Origin: SZUA-309 sp050185825
GTDB lineage: Bacteria > Pseudomonadota > Gammaproteobacteria > Pseudomonadales > Azotimanducaceae
Assembly: GCA_050185825.1 (NCBI GenBank)
Contig: JBFWZA010000014.1
Span: forward strand, 62,001-126,000
Reading direction: 5' to 3'
Length of the DNA stretch: 64,000 nt
The translations under genes were made by a program, and so were the position numbers. Below, in pieces: positions 6,957 through 15,648 of the stretch. The first letter of the stretch is position 1; each line of letters begins with the position of its first letter. The notes beneath the pieces are model-generated. The model searched no databases and was not told the DNA's origin. It saw nothing but the letters and a program-made list of their open reading frames with translations.

Positions 6957-8999
6957 TCAGCGCACGATCATTCCCGGCTCGGCGCCGGAGTCGGGCCGGA
7001 CGAGGAAGATTTCGCTGCCGCCTTCGCCCGCAGAGAGCACCATGCCTTCCGACACACCGAAACGCATCTTCCGCGGCGCCAGATTGGCGACGACGACCGT
7101 GAGCTGACCGATCAGTGCCGCGGCATCGTAGGCCGACCTGATGCCGGAGAACACCGTGCGTTCGCCGCCGTCGCCCAGATCGAGACGCAGCTCGAGCAGC
7201 TTGTCTGCCCCTTCCACCGCCTTCGCGTCGACGATACGCGCGACCCTGAGCTCCACCCGCGCGAAGTCGTCGATGGAGATGTGCGCGGATCCGGCCGGCG
7301 CAGCGTCCGCTTTCCTGTCAGGCTTCGTGTCGGGTGGCGTTTTCGCCGCTGGCGCCGGCGCTTCCCTCGAGGCCTCGATCAGCTTGTCCACGGTCTCCCG
7401 CTCGAGGCGGGCAAACAGCGGCTTGAACGGACGGACGGTGTGGTCGAGCAGCGGCGCCTGCAGATCCGCCCAGGTCAGCGGCGCCACATCGAGAAACGTC
7501 TCGGCATCCGCCGCCATCTTCGGCAGGATCGGCTTCAGGTAGATCACGAGCATACGGAACAGGTTCAATCCCTGGCTGCACACGGCCTGGACGCGGTCGC
7601 GGCTCTCCGGCTCCTTGATGAGCTGCCACGGCGCGCTGGCGGCGATGTACTGATTGGCCAGATCCGCGAGCCGGGTGATCTCGCGCACGGCGCGGCCGGT
7701 CTCGTCGGCCTCGTACCAAGCCGCAATCTGCTCGGCGGAGCCGGTGAACGTCCGCCACAGATCCTCGTCGTCGAGCGTCGAGGCCAGGCGGCCGTCGAAC
7801 TGCTTCGTGATGAAACCGGCGCAGCGGCTGGCGATGTTGACCACCTTGCCCACCAGGTCCGAGTTCACCCGGGCGACGAAGTCGTCCAGGTTGATGTCCA
7901 TGTCGTCGACGCTGCCCGAGAGCTTGGTGGCGTAGTAGTAACGCAGGTACTCGGGCTCCAGGAATCTGAGATAGGTCGCTGCGTTGATGAACGTGCCGCG
8001 GGACTTGGACATGCGCGTGCCGTCCACGGTGATGAAGCCGTGCACGTGCAGGCGGGTGGGTGTTCGGAAGCCCGAGGCGTCGAGCACGGACGGCCAGAAC
8101 AGGGCGTGGAAGTTGATGATGTCCTTGCCGATGAAGTGGTGGACCTCGGTGTCCCTGCCGGGGAGCCAGAACTCGTCGAACGACACCTCGTTGTGGCGAT
8201 CCGTCCAGTTCCGGAAGCTCGCCATGTAGCCGATGGGCGCGTCCATCCACACGTAGAAGTACTTGTCTGCCGTGCCCGGGATCAGAAACCCGAAGTACGG
8301 GGCGTCCCGGGAAATGTCCCAGGGCTTGAGCCCGCCTTCGAACCACTCGGAGAGCTTGTTCGCCACCTCGGGCTGCACCGTGCCGCTGGCCAGCCAGCCC
8401 TTCAGGAAGTCCGTGTACTTCGGCAGGTCGAAGAAGTAGTGCTCGGAGCTCCTCACCTCGGGCGTCGCGCCGGAGAGGGTCGAGCGGGGATTGCCGAGTG
8501 CCATGGCATCGTAGGTGGCGCTGCACACGTCGCAGTTGTCGCCGGGCTGGTCCGGGGCGCCGCAGTTCGGGCAGGTGCCGCGCACGAACCGGTCCGCGAG
8601 GAACATGGACCGCTCGGGATCGTAGAGCTGCTGCACCTCTTCGGTGAAAACGAGCCCCTTGTCCTTCAGCCGCGTGAAGATCAGCTCGGCGTAGCCGCGA
8701 TTCTCCTCCGAATGGGTGGAGTAGTAGTTGTCGTGGCTGATCAGGAAACCCTGGAAGTCCCGTTCGTGCTCCGTGCGGATCTGCTCGATCAGGGTCTCGG
8801 CATCGATACCGCGGGCTTCCGCCATGAGCATGGTGGCGGTGCCGTGGGTGTCGTCGGCACAGACGTAGACCACCTGATGGCCGCGCATGCGCTGAAAGCG
8901 CACCCAGATATCGGTCTGGATGTGTTCGAGCAGGTGGCCGAGGTGGATCGCGCCGTTGACGTAAGGCAAGGCGCTGGTGACCAGAATGCGTCGGGACAT
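6957..8999 (-). CDS. metG: Methionyl-tRNA synthetase
   Basis: Class I aminoacyl-tRNA synthetase charging tRNA-Met. The 680-residue protein has the HIGH motif as HLGH (19-22), a zinc knuckle with Cys143, Cys146, Cys156 and Cys159, the KMSKS motif as RMSKS (329-333), and a C-terminal tRNA-binding OB domain (from about residue 575, with ARIVDAKAVEGADKL) after an Ala/Pro/Lys linker. Full family length of the E. coli type. It is divergent from apbC across a 108-bp promoter region and precedes rnfA. Confidence 0.98.
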   Translation of the reverse strand: MSRRILVTSALPYVNGAIHLGHLLEHIQTDIWVRFQRMRGHQVVYVCADDTHGTATMLMAEARGIDAETLIEQIRTEHERDFQGFLISHDNYYSTHSEENRGYAELIFTRLKDKGLVFTEEVQQLYDPERSMFLADRFVRGTCPNCGAPDQPGDNCDVCSATYDAMALGNPRSTLSGATPEVRSSEHYFFDLPKYTDFLKGWLASGTVQPEVANKLSEWFEGGLKPWDISRDAPYFGFLIPGTADKYFYVWMDAPIGYMASFRNWTDRHNEVSFDEFWLPGRDTEVHHFIGKDIINFHALFWPSVLDASGFRTPTRLHVHGFITVDGTRMSKSRGTFINAATYLRFLEPEYLRYYYATKLSGSVDDMDINLDDFVARVNSDLVGKVVNIASRCAGFITKQFDGRLASTLDDEDLWRTFTGSAEQIAAWYEADETGRAVREITRLADLANQYIAASAPWQLIKEPESRDRVQAVCSQGLNLFRMLVIYLKPILPKMAADAETFLDVAPLTWADLQAPLLDHTVRPFKPLFARLERETVDKLIEASREAPAPAAKTPPDTKPDRKADAAPAGSAHISIDDFARVELRVARIVDAKAVEGADKLLELRLDLGDGGERTVFSGIRSAYDAAALIGQLTVVVANLAPRKMRFGVSEGMVLSAGEGGSEIFLVRPDSGAEPGMIVR

Positions 9000-9052
9000 G
9001 GCGTCGACGTTCGCCGGATGCTGAAAAATCGCGACTATACCGGCAACTCACC

Positions 9053-9058
9053 TATAAT
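9053..9058 (+). promoter_or_regulatory. Candidate -10 box for apbC
   Basis: A perfect TATAAT in otherwise GC-rich DNA, 50 nt upstream of the apbC ATG and within the metG/apbC divergent region. No convincing -35 hexamer is visible 16-18 nt upstream, so this could be an extended or activator-dependent promoter. Confidence 0.5.
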
Positions 9059-9107
9059 GCGCGGCCTCGAAAATCCGACGACCCGAACCACGAGGAGCGA
9101 GCCGGAC

Positions 9108-10139
9108 ATGCGCATTGAGGCCTTTCCCGATCCCTGCCTGGGCACCCCCTGGGGCGAGCTGGGCGCGCGGGTGCTGTCGAGCGGCAGCAAGGTGTCGGTG
9201 ACGCTCGGCTACCCGGCGCAAGGAGCGCGGGACGAGTATGCCCGCGCGCTCGCCGCCTTCCTGGGCGTGGACACGCTGGAGCTCGATCTCAAGTTCACGC
9301 CGCCACGCGGGCAGGGCATTCCCCAGGTCCGCCACATCATCGCCGTAGCGTCCGCCAAGGGCGGCGTGGGCAAGTCGACCACGGCCGTGAACCTGGCGCT
9401 GTCACTCGCTGCAGAAGGGGCCAAGGTGGGGCTGCTCGACGCCGACATCTACGGGCCGAGCCAGGGCATGATGCTCGGCGTGCCGGAAGGCCGGCGGCCG
9501 GAGTCGAAGGACGGCGGCAAGACCTTTCAACCCATCAAGGCACACGGCATCCAGGCCATGTCCATGAGCTTCCTGGTCTCCGAATCCACCCCCATGGTCT
9601 GGCGCGGGCCCATGGTCTCCGGCGCGCTGCAGCAGCTCCTGACCCAGACCGCCTGGCAGGATCTCGACTACCTGATCGTCGACATGCCGCCGGGCACCGG
9701 TGACATCCAGCTCACCCTGTCCCAGCGGGTGCCGGTGGCCGGTGCGGTGATCGTCACCACCCCGCAGGACATTGCGCTCCTCGATGCGCGCAAGGGCATC
9801 GAGATGTTCCGCAAGGTGGACATTCCCGTGCTCGGCGTGGTCGAGAACATGAGCACCTTCGTCTGTCCGGACTGCGGCAAGGAGAGCCACCTCTTCGGCG
9901 AGGGCGGCGGCGAGAAGATCGCCCGGGAGTGCGGCGTCCCGCTGCTCGCCGCACTGCCGCTGGCCATGGAGATCCGCGAGCAGGCGGACGGCGGCCGGCC
10001 GACGGTGGCGGCGGACCCGGACGGACACATCGCCGGTATCTACCGCCGTGCCGCGCGGCACATGGCGGCCCGGCTCTGGGCCATCAGCCAGGGATCCGAT
10101 GCCCAGGGCGGTATCAAGATCACCATGACGGACGACTGA
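9108..10139 (+). CDS. apbC: Iron-sulphur cluster carrier ATPase, Mrp/ApbC family
   Basis: P-loop NTPase that binds and transfers [4Fe-4S] clusters in the cytoplasm. Walker A with the deviant Lys signature is at residues 84-91 (KGGVGKST), switch motif DADIYGPSQ at 111-119, the MPPGTGD motif at 193-199, and the cluster-binding CPDC at Cys253/Cys256. The N-terminal 70 residues are a short, degenerate MIP18/DUF59-like region. The ATG at 9108 follows a GAGGAG ribosome site. The same frame is open far upstream to 6855, but that part is antisense to metG. Length is 343 aa. Its placement opposite metG is conserved in many gammaproteobacteria. Confidence 0.96.
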   Translation: MRIEAFPDPCLGTPWGELGARVLSSGSKVSVTLGYPAQGARDEYARALAAFLGVDTLELDLKFTPPRGQGIPQVRHIIAVASAKGGVGKSTTAVNLALSLAAEGAKVGLLDADIYGPSQGMMLGVPEGRRPESKDGGKTFQPIKAHGIQAMSMSFLVSESTPMVWRGPMVSGALQQLLTQTAWQDLDYLIVDMPPGTGDIQLTLSQRVPVAGAVIVTTPQDIALLDARKGIEMFRKVDIPVLGVVENMSTFVCPDCGKESHLFGEGGGEKIARECGVPLLAALPLAMEIREQADGGRPTVAADPDGHIAGIYRRAARHMAARLWAISQGSDAQGGIKITMTDD

Positions 10140-10180
10140 GCCGGTTTTCACGCTGGACGGCCGGGCCGCGGGCACCGAGC

Positions 10181-11938
10181 TCAAAGCGCGTAGTCATCGG
10201 GGTTAACCACGATGTGCGAAGCGGGATCCAGCGTCGAGGCGCGCCGGGCTAGCTCGGCGCGCCAGGTGTCGTTGAACCCCATACGCTCCTCGAGTGCCTT
10301 GTACTGAGGATGATCGGCGATCTCCGGAGTCAGGTGCAGCCGGTTGACCCACCACCAGAACCGGTCCAGCACCGGATCGGGGGCCGAAGCTGCGAGCTCT
10401 GCCGCACACCTGCCGTTCAGGCGCAGGCTAAGGACCACCGCCATCGCCAGATAACCCTGTTCCTGGAACCAGTCCCGGATTGTTCCAGCAGCCGTCAGGT
10501 CACCCTCCGCCATGGCCACCTCGAATGCGAGAGGGTAGTAACCGGTGTATTCCACGAGCCGGCGCTGTACGGAGCCCGGCGGTGCATCCACAAGGGCCCG
10601 CTTCAGATAGGCGCACAGCGCGCGGGAGGCATCCCCATGGGCCGTGCGGCGGTGCGACCAGGACCTGACGATCTGAGCGTTGACGCAGTCCGCAGGGTAC
10701 AACGCCGCCACCCGGTCGGAGACCGCCTGGGCGCCCCGCCAGTCGCCGAGTCCCGCCAGGCTCACCGACAGGAGCTCGGACAGGTAGACCTCGTGTGGAT
10801 GCGCTGCAATCGCATGACGGGCATAGTGTGCGGACTCGCGAAGGAGGCCGGATGCCTGCAACAGCATCGCATAGGGGGCTCCCCACCGAGGCAGCCAGCG
10901 CCGTGCTTCGGACTCGGCCGCGGTCAGGTCGCCGCGCCAGCAGGTCCATAGAAAAGTACGGGTCAGACAGGCGTAGGCATCGGCGCGACCGCTGAGCGGG
11001 CGGCTCGCCAGCATCTGCCAGGCCTGCTCGTAGAGTTCCGGCTGCCTGAGCACGGCCGCATTGCGGGCGTAGGCCTGGGCCAGATCGACCACCCCCCAGG
11101 CCCAGCCCGGATCAGCCTCGAGGGTCCGGCTCAGCCAGAACAGGTGCTCGTCCGCGTCGCCGTAGATCCGGTAATTCAGAAAGCGCAGGAAGTCGGCATA
11201 GGCTTCCGGCTTCTCCGGGACCGGAATGCCGCCGAGGCTCTCGCCGAAGTAGCGTGCCGTGGTGGAGACGAGCTGCTGCAGCAGTTCGAAAGGATCCTCC
11301 GCGCGACCTGTGAAGGCCTGCGACCAGAGCGTGGCGCGCTTCCGCAGATCCACCACGCTGGCATTCAGGACCACGTTCTGCCGTTGACGTTCGAGGAAAC
11401 CGGTGATCATGAGATCGGTCAGCGGACCGACATCGGCAGCATCGGCCGCGATCACACCTGGAATCACCTCGAATCGCGGCCAGACCGCTACCTGCTGCTC
11501 CAGGTGCTCGCGCAGCCCGGCGGCGAGCCAGCCGAGCTCGGCGCCCGGGCTCAGATCCGCGAAGCGCAAAATGGCCACCTTCCATCGTCGCTCTTCCGCG
11601 GTGACCGGCGATGCTTCCGCGTCGGTGACGGGGGCGATGAGCCGATACCCGCGTCCGGGAATCGTCTCCACATAGCGCGGTGACCGGGCATCGTCTCCGA
11701 AGGCTCGCCTGATCTGGGCGATGCGCTGGTGGACCACGGCCTGCACGACGAACCGACCCGGCCACAACGCGTCGAGCAGCTCTTCCGTTGTCACCACGTT
11801 CCGCTGCCGCGTCAGATAGACGAGCAGGTCCATCGCCCCCGGCTGGAGCGTCACCGTTTCGTCGCCCCGCAGCAGCCGGTTTAACCTGGGCTCCACGCGC
11901 CAGTCACCGACCTGGAAGGGTTTTGTGCTTTCGGCCAA
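10181..11938 (-). CDS. CadC-like winged-helix regulator with TolB/TPR-type C-terminal domain
   Basis: Predicted transcription regulator of 585 aa. Residues 8-105 are an OmpR/PhoB-type winged helix of the CadC class (WRVEPRLNRLLR, LWPGR, DDARSPRYVETIPGRGYRL). There is no receiver domain and, unlike CadC itself, no transmembrane helix; residues 120-245 look like the TolB/FlgO-like domain often seen in such proteins (AILRFADLSPGAELGWLAAGL), and the rest is helical TPR-like. The start is TTG (11938), with GGAGGGG about 5 nt upstream lying inside a perfect hairpin (see separate entry). It follows the gene for a small secreted protein on the same strand by 94 nt. Target genes and signal are unknown. 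Confidence 0.85.
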   Translation of the reverse strand: MAESTKPFQVGDWRVEPRLNRLLRGDETVTLQPGAMDLLVYLTRQRNVVTTEELLDALWPGRFVVQAVVHQRIAQIRRAFGDDARSPRYVETIPGRGYRLIAPVTDAEASPVTAEERRWKVAILRFADLSPGAELGWLAAGLREHLEQQVAVWPRFEVIPGVIAADAADVGPLTDLMITGFLERQRQNVVLNASVVDLRKRATLWSQAFTGRAEDPFELLQQLVSTTARYFGESLGGIPVPEKPEAYADFLRFLNYRIYGDADEHLFWLSRTLEADPGWAWGVVDLAQAYARNAAVLRQPELYEQAWQMLASRPLSGRADAYACLTRTFLWTCWRGDLTAAESEARRWLPRWGAPYAMLLQASGLLRESAHYARHAIAAHPHEVYLSELLSVSLAGLGDWRGAQAVSDRVAALYPADCVNAQIVRSWSHRRTAHGDASRALCAYLKRALVDAPPGSVQRRLVEYTGYYPLAFEVAMAEGDLTAAGTIRDWFQEQGYLAMAVVLSLRLNGRCAAELAASAPDPVLDRFWWWVNRLHLTPEIADHPQYKALEERMGFNDTWRAELARRASTLDPASHIVVNPDDYAL

Positions 11939-11941
11939 AGA

Positions 11942-11966
11942 GTCCCCTCCACTCTCTGGAGGGGAC
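11942..11966 (-). promoter_or_regulatory. Perfect hairpin enclosing the ribosome-binding site of the CadC-like regulator
   Basis: A 10-bp perfect inverted repeat (stems 11942-11951 and 11957-11966, loop of 5 nt). In the mRNA of the downstream regulator the 3' arm contains GGAGGGG, the only good Shine-Dalgarno match for the TTG start at 11938, so the folded state would hide it. The hairpin also sits 67 nt after the stop of the upstream secreted-protein gene and could act as a weak terminator/attenuator, although only a short TCTTT follows it. Confidence 0.6.
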
Positions 11967-12032
11967 GATGTTAACGCAGCTTTCCGGGTATGTTCCTTCG
12001 GCGCCGGTCAGCGTGTGCTCTACGCACCCGTA

Positions 12033-12578
12033 TCAGCGGCTGTGCAACAGATGGAGCTCCCCGGTGATCTTCGCTTCGAACGGATCCAGGTTGCCGAGGC
12101 TGCGGCCGGAGCCCGCCATGTGGATGCTGCCGGTTGCACCTTCGAAACGACCGGTGCCGCCGACGATGTCCCCGTTGGTCTCCCAAGTGAAGGTATCGAA
12201 TACGAAGTTGTAGCACAGGGATCCCGGGGCACTGCCGTTCGCCCGGAGGTAGAGCTGATCGCCGCCGATGGTGCGCACGACCGAGGAGAATCCCAGGTAG
12301 TGGAGCAGCACCGCCACTGGTGCCCCGGTGTCGTCATGGTCGCAGAAAGTCGAGCCGTCCCACTGGCCCAGGTCACCGGCGTTGGTGACGGTGAACGGGC
12401 CGAGATTCCCGCCTCCTTCGAGCGTTGAATGGAAACCGGGCGGAAATTCATCCAGGTCTGAAGCGTTGGACGGGACGGACGTCCCTGTTGCCCACATCTT
12501 GAGCTGCCTGGCGTCCACGGTCCCCGCCCATGCGGCCATCAGCATCGCCGTGAGCGCGGTGAAAAGTAGTCTGGTCAT
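12033..12578 (-). CDS. Small secreted protein of unknown function
   Basis: A 181-residue protein with a clear Sec signal peptide (residues 1-23, hydrophobic core then AGTVDA). The mature part is rich in Gly, Thr and Ser with beta-strand periodicity and a GGTGRFEGATGS motif, a pattern common in small barrel proteins of the allene-oxide-cyclase/dirigent-like sort. Two Cys (in TFCDHDD and SLCYNF) could form a disulphide in the periplasm. No catalytic motif is recognised. It is followed by the CadC-like regulator on the same strand. Confidence 0.75.
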   Translation of the reverse strand: MTRLLFTALTAMLMAAWAGTVDARQLKMWATGTSVPSNASDLDEFPPGFHSTLEGGGNLGPFTVTNAGDLGQWDGSTFCDHDDTGAPVAVLLHYLGFSSVVRTIGGDQLYLRANGSAPGSLCYNFVFDTFTWETNGDIVGGTGRFEGATGSIHMAGSGRSLGNLDPFEAKITGELHLLHSR

Positions 12579-12763
12579 CGAGTTGCCTCCGTTCTGCTGG
12601 GCTAATGTCGCTCGGTCGGGGCTGCGCTGTCCTCATCGCGATCTGATCGTCATCTGATTTTTTCCGGATAACCCGCTTGCTTGCCCGCCGGCCGCAGCTG
12701 GAAGCATTCGACCTCGACACCCGGCTCGTGCATTCTTGCGCCCGCGAAAAAGAGGTGTGAGAG

Positions 12764-14452
12764 ATGACGATCAAATCCGACCGCTGGATCCGGGAGATGG
12801 CCGCCAAGGGCATGATCGAGCCCTTCGAGCCGGGGCAGGTGCGCTATCGAGGAGACGACAAGGTAATCTCCTACGGCACGTCGAGTTACGGCTACGACGT
12901 GCGCTGCGCACCGGAGTTCAAGGTGTTCACCAACATCTACTCGGCCACCGTGGATCCCAAGGCGTTCGACCCGCGCAGCTTCGTGGACGTTTCCGGCGAC
13001 GTCTGCGTGATCCCGCCCAACTCCTTCGCGCTGGCGAGCACCGTGGAGTACTTCCGCATCCCCAAGGACGTGCTGGTGATCTGCCTCGGAAAATCGACGT
13101 ACGCGCGCTGCTTTCGGGGCGACCAGCGGGTCGCGCTGGTGGACGGCACGTCCGTGAGCCTCGAGGACATGGCGCGGCGGGCGGATCGGGGTGAAGAATT
13201 CTGGGGATACAGCATGGGCCCGCTCGGTCGCATCGAGGTCGCGAAGCTGGAAGCCCCGCGCTGGATCGGTCGAGACGCCCTGCTGGAAATCGAGCTCGAC
13301 TCCGGCGAGATGGTTCGTTGCACGCCGGACCACGTCATGCACCGTCGAGATGGTACTACCGCGCCGGCGGCCGATCTGCGTCCTCAGGACTCGTTGATGC
13401 CCCTTTACCGCGAGACCTTTCGTGGTTACGAGATGGTCTACCAGCCGATCAACGGGCACTACTGGCCGACGCACCGGCTGGCAGATGAGTGGAACGTCAG
13501 ACACGGCGTTTACCGGGACGGCGAGGGCGAACACCGCCACCATGTCGATCACGACCGCCGGAACAACCGACCCTGGAACATCGTGCGTATGGGTGCAGCG
13601 GAACACATCCGCCACCACAACACGCAATCCTATGGCGAAGATTTCGATCCTGCCGAACATGGCGCCGCGATCAGCGATGCGCTTGCGCGCAATGCGGAGG
13701 ACCCTCGTTGGCGCGCCCGCTATTCTAGGATCCAGCGGGAGAAAGCCAGTGCGTTCTGGCAGGAATACCAGTATGAGCGTGTCCGGCAGCGTGTTCTGGA
13801 GGACAGGAGAAATCCCAGTGATGCAACGCGGGAAGCCCACCGTCGAGCCACGCTCAAACGCTATGCCGATCCCCGCGAACGCGACCGCCAGTCCCGACTG
13901 ATGCGGGCAGCCTGGGCTGCTGATGACGGCGGACGCAGACGGCGGCAACGTGAGATCGCGTCACGCATTCGTCTTAGAGAGGAAATCACCGCGGCAACGG
14001 TTCGCGCCGCGTTGGACGAGACGGGATCGATTCGCGGGGCGGCACGGCTGCTGAATTGCGATCGGTCGGTTTTTCGACGTTTTCCCGAGGTGATCGGGTC
14101 GTTCAAAGGGGTCCCGGGCAGAAACCACAAGATAACGGCGATCCGGACGCTGCCCGGCGATCACGATGTGTACTGCCTCACCGTGCCGGAAGCGGGCAAC
14201 TTCGCACTGGAGGCCGGAGTGTTCGTCTCCAACTGCGGCATCATCGTCAACGTAACGCCGCTGGAACCCGAATGGGAAGGGCACGTGACGCTCGAGTTCT
14301 CCAACACCACCAACCTGCCGGCGAAGATCTACGCCAACGAGGGGGTGGCGCAGATGCTCTTCTTCCAGTCGGACGAGGCCTGTGAGGTGACGTATAAGGA
14401 TCGAGGCGGCAAGTATCAGGGCCAGCGGGGCGTGACCCTTCCGAAGACTTGA
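12764..14452 (+). CDS. dcd: dCTP deaminase precursor containing an intein
   Basis: Precursor of dCTP deaminase, which converts dCTP to dUTP for dTMP synthesis. The frame is 562 aa. Residues 1-115 and 491-562 join to give a normal 187-residue Dcd: N-part ends in GKSTYAR (Ser111, Arg115, phosphate-binding in the E. coli enzyme) and the C-part begins CGIIVNVTPLEPEWEG with the catalytic Glu in VTLEFSNTTN. Between them is an in-frame intein, so mature enzyme needs protein splicing. AGAGGTG precedes the ATG. Dcd length and sequence outside the insert are typical. It converges on purM with a 13-nt gap. Confidence 0.96.
   Translation: MTIKSDRWIREMAAKGMIEPFEPGQVRYRGDDKVISYGTSSYGYDVRCAPEFKVFTNIYSATVDPKAFDPRSFVDVSGDVCVIPPNSFALASTVEYFRIPKDVLVICLGKSTYARCFRGDQRVALVDGTSVSLEDMARRADRGEEFWGYSMGPLGRIEVAKLEAPRWIGRDALLEIELDSGEMVRCTPDHVMHRRDGTTAPAADLRPQDSLMPLYRETFRGYEMVYQPINGHYWPTHRLADEWNVRHGVYRDGEGEHRHHVDHDRRNNRPWNIVRMGAAEHIRHHNTQSYGEDFDPAEHGAAISDALARNAEDPRWRARYSRIQREKASAFWQEYQYERVRQRVLEDRRNPSDATREAHRRATLKRYADPRERDRQSRLMRAAWAADDGGRRRRQREIASRIRLREEITAATVRAALDETGSIRGAARLLNCDRSVFRRFPEVIGSFKGVPGRNHKITAIRTLPGDHDVYCLTVPEAGNFALEAGVFVSNCGIIVNVTPLEPEWEGHVTLEFSNTTNLPAKIYANEGVAQMLFFQSDEACEVTYKDRGGKYQGQRGVTLPKT
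13109..14233 (+). mobile_element. Intein with HNH homing endonuclease inserted in dcd
   Basis: A 375-residue intein (precursor residues 116-490). It starts with Cys116 (block A, CFRGDQRVALVDG), has block B with TPDH (Thr187, His190), a HNH nuclease core around residues 257-273 (HRHHVDHDRRNNRPWN), a very basic helical region (310-405), a helix-turn-helix-like segment (410-440, GSIRGAARLLN), and the splicing end VYCLTVPEAGNFALEAGVFVSN followed by Cys491. The penultimate residue is Ser, not the usual His; terminal Asn490 and +1 Cys are present. Codon use and base composition are less GC-biased than the flanks, consistent with transfer. The endonuclease looks intact, so homing may still occur. 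Confidence 0.93.
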
Positions 14453-14465
14453 GCCGAAGACCTGA

Positions 14466-15515
14466 TCAGTCGATCAGCACCTGACCCGGCCCGGCGGCAG
14501 TGCCCGCATCCACCATGCGGCCGATGACGGTCGCTGACTCGCCCGCATCGTTCAGCAGCTCGACGGCGCGCGCCGCGTCGTCCGCCGCCACCGCGATCAC
14601 GAAGCCGATGCCGAGATTGAACGTGCGCTGCATTTCCTTCTCGGCGACGTTGCCGGCCTGCTGCAGCCAGCTGAACACGTCCGGGCGTTTCCAGCTGTCG
14701 AGATCCACCAGCGCGGCCAGCGGTTTGTCCTCGAACATCCGCGGCAGGTTCTCGGTGAGCCCGCCGCCGGTGATGTGGCTCATGGCCTTGAGGGTGAGCG
14801 CCGACTGCAGGCCGAGCACGGCCTTCGCGTAGATGCGCGTCGGCGCCATGAGCTGATCGAGCAGGGCATCGTTGAGCCGGGTGCCCGTCTTCTCGATGAT
14901 GCGGCGGATGAGCGAGTAGCCGTTGGAGTGCGGGCCGCTGGAGGCGAGGCCGATGAGCACGTCACCCGGGGTGAGGCCGGCGCCGCTGACGATGGCGTCC
15001 TTCTCCACCACGCCGATGCAGAACCCGGCCAGATCGTAGTCGCCGCCCGGGTAGAAGCCCGGCATCTCGGCGGTCTCGCCGCCCACCAGCGCGCAGCCGG
15101 CGAGCTCGCAGCCCCTGGCGATGCCGTTGATCACCCGCTCGGCCACGTCCACGTCGAGCCTGCCCGTGGCGTAGTAGTCGAGAAACAGGAAGGGCTCGGC
15201 GCCGGTGACCAGCACGTCGTTGGCGCACATGGCGACCAGGTCCTGGCCGACCCCGTCGTGCCGGTTGTGATCGATGGCGAGCTTGAGCTTGGTGCCGACG
15301 CCGTCGGTCCCGGTCACCAGCACCGGCGTCCGGTAGCGGGAAGGGAGCTCCGCCAGCGCCGCGAATCCGCCCAGTCCCGAGAGCAGCTCGGGTCGGCGTG
15401 TGGCCTTTGCCGCCGGGCCGATACGCCGGACCAGTTCGGCACCGGCGTCGATGTCCACACCGGCGTCCCGATAGGTCAGACCGGACGATGGCGGCGTCTG
15501 TGTGGAGTCGCTCAA
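14466..15515 (-). CDS. purM: Phosphoribosylformylglycinamidine cyclo-ligase (AIR synthetase)
   Basis: ATP-dependent cyclisation of FGAM to AIR, the fifth step of purine synthesis, in the cytoplasm. Conserved stretches include LTYRDAGVDIDAG at the start, VTGTDGVGTKLKLA, MCANDVLVTGAEPLFFLDY-like, VGGETAEMPG and SGPHSNGYSL. The start is taken as TTG at 15515 (LSDSTQTPP), preceded by GAAGGA; no ATG lies between the antisense-looking upstream part and the family N-terminus. Predicted 349 aa, normal for PurM. It is divergent from the DUF2066 gene, as in Pseudomonas. purN is not in the window. Confidence 0.96.
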   Translation of the reverse strand: MSDSTQTPPSSGLTYRDAGVDIDAGAELVRRIGPAAKATRRPELLSGLGGFAALAELPSRYRTPVLVTGTDGVGTKLKLAIDHNRHDGVGQDLVAMCANDVLVTGAEPFLFLDYYATGRLDVDVAERVINGIARGCELAGCALVGGETAEMPGFYPGGDYDLAGFCIGVVEKDAIVSGAGLTPGDVLIGLASSGPHSNGYSLIRRIIEKTGTRLNDALLDQLMAPTRIYAKAVLGLQSALTLKAMSHITGGGLTENLPRMFEDKPLAALVDLDSWKRPDVFSWLQQAGNVAEKEMQRTFNLGIGFVIAVAADDAARAVELLNDAGESATVIGRMVDAGTAAGPGQVLID

Positions 15516-15648
15516 GGGGTAGAATCCTTCGCTGAACGGGACGCGCGCAGCGCCGTTGGGGGCCGTCCGCGCGGGCCGAGAGTGTACCAGACCTGATATT
15601 TCGAATTCGGTAAACTTGCCGCCCTCGAATTCCGGACGGGGCGCCGTT

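Noticed and set aside
5327..7102. 591-residue plus-strand open frame opposite the rnf genes
   Set aside because: Shadow of the GC-rich coding strand; composition is antisense-like and all rnf genes are intact on the minus strand.
6855..9107. A very long open frame running through to the apbC frame on the plus strand
   Set aside because: It is antisense to metG/rnfA with Arg/His/Gly-rich composition and no family match; only the part from 9108 encodes a protein.
11942..11966. Hairpin considered as an ordinary intrinsic terminator of the secreted-protein gene
   Set aside because: No U-tract follows it and its 3' arm is the SD of the next gene; kept as a regulatory candidate instead.
13109..14233. 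Dcd insertion considered as a transposon or group I/II intron
   Set aside because: Frame is uninterrupted, has intein blocks A, B, F and G with HNH, and leaves an exact Dcd on removal at protein level.
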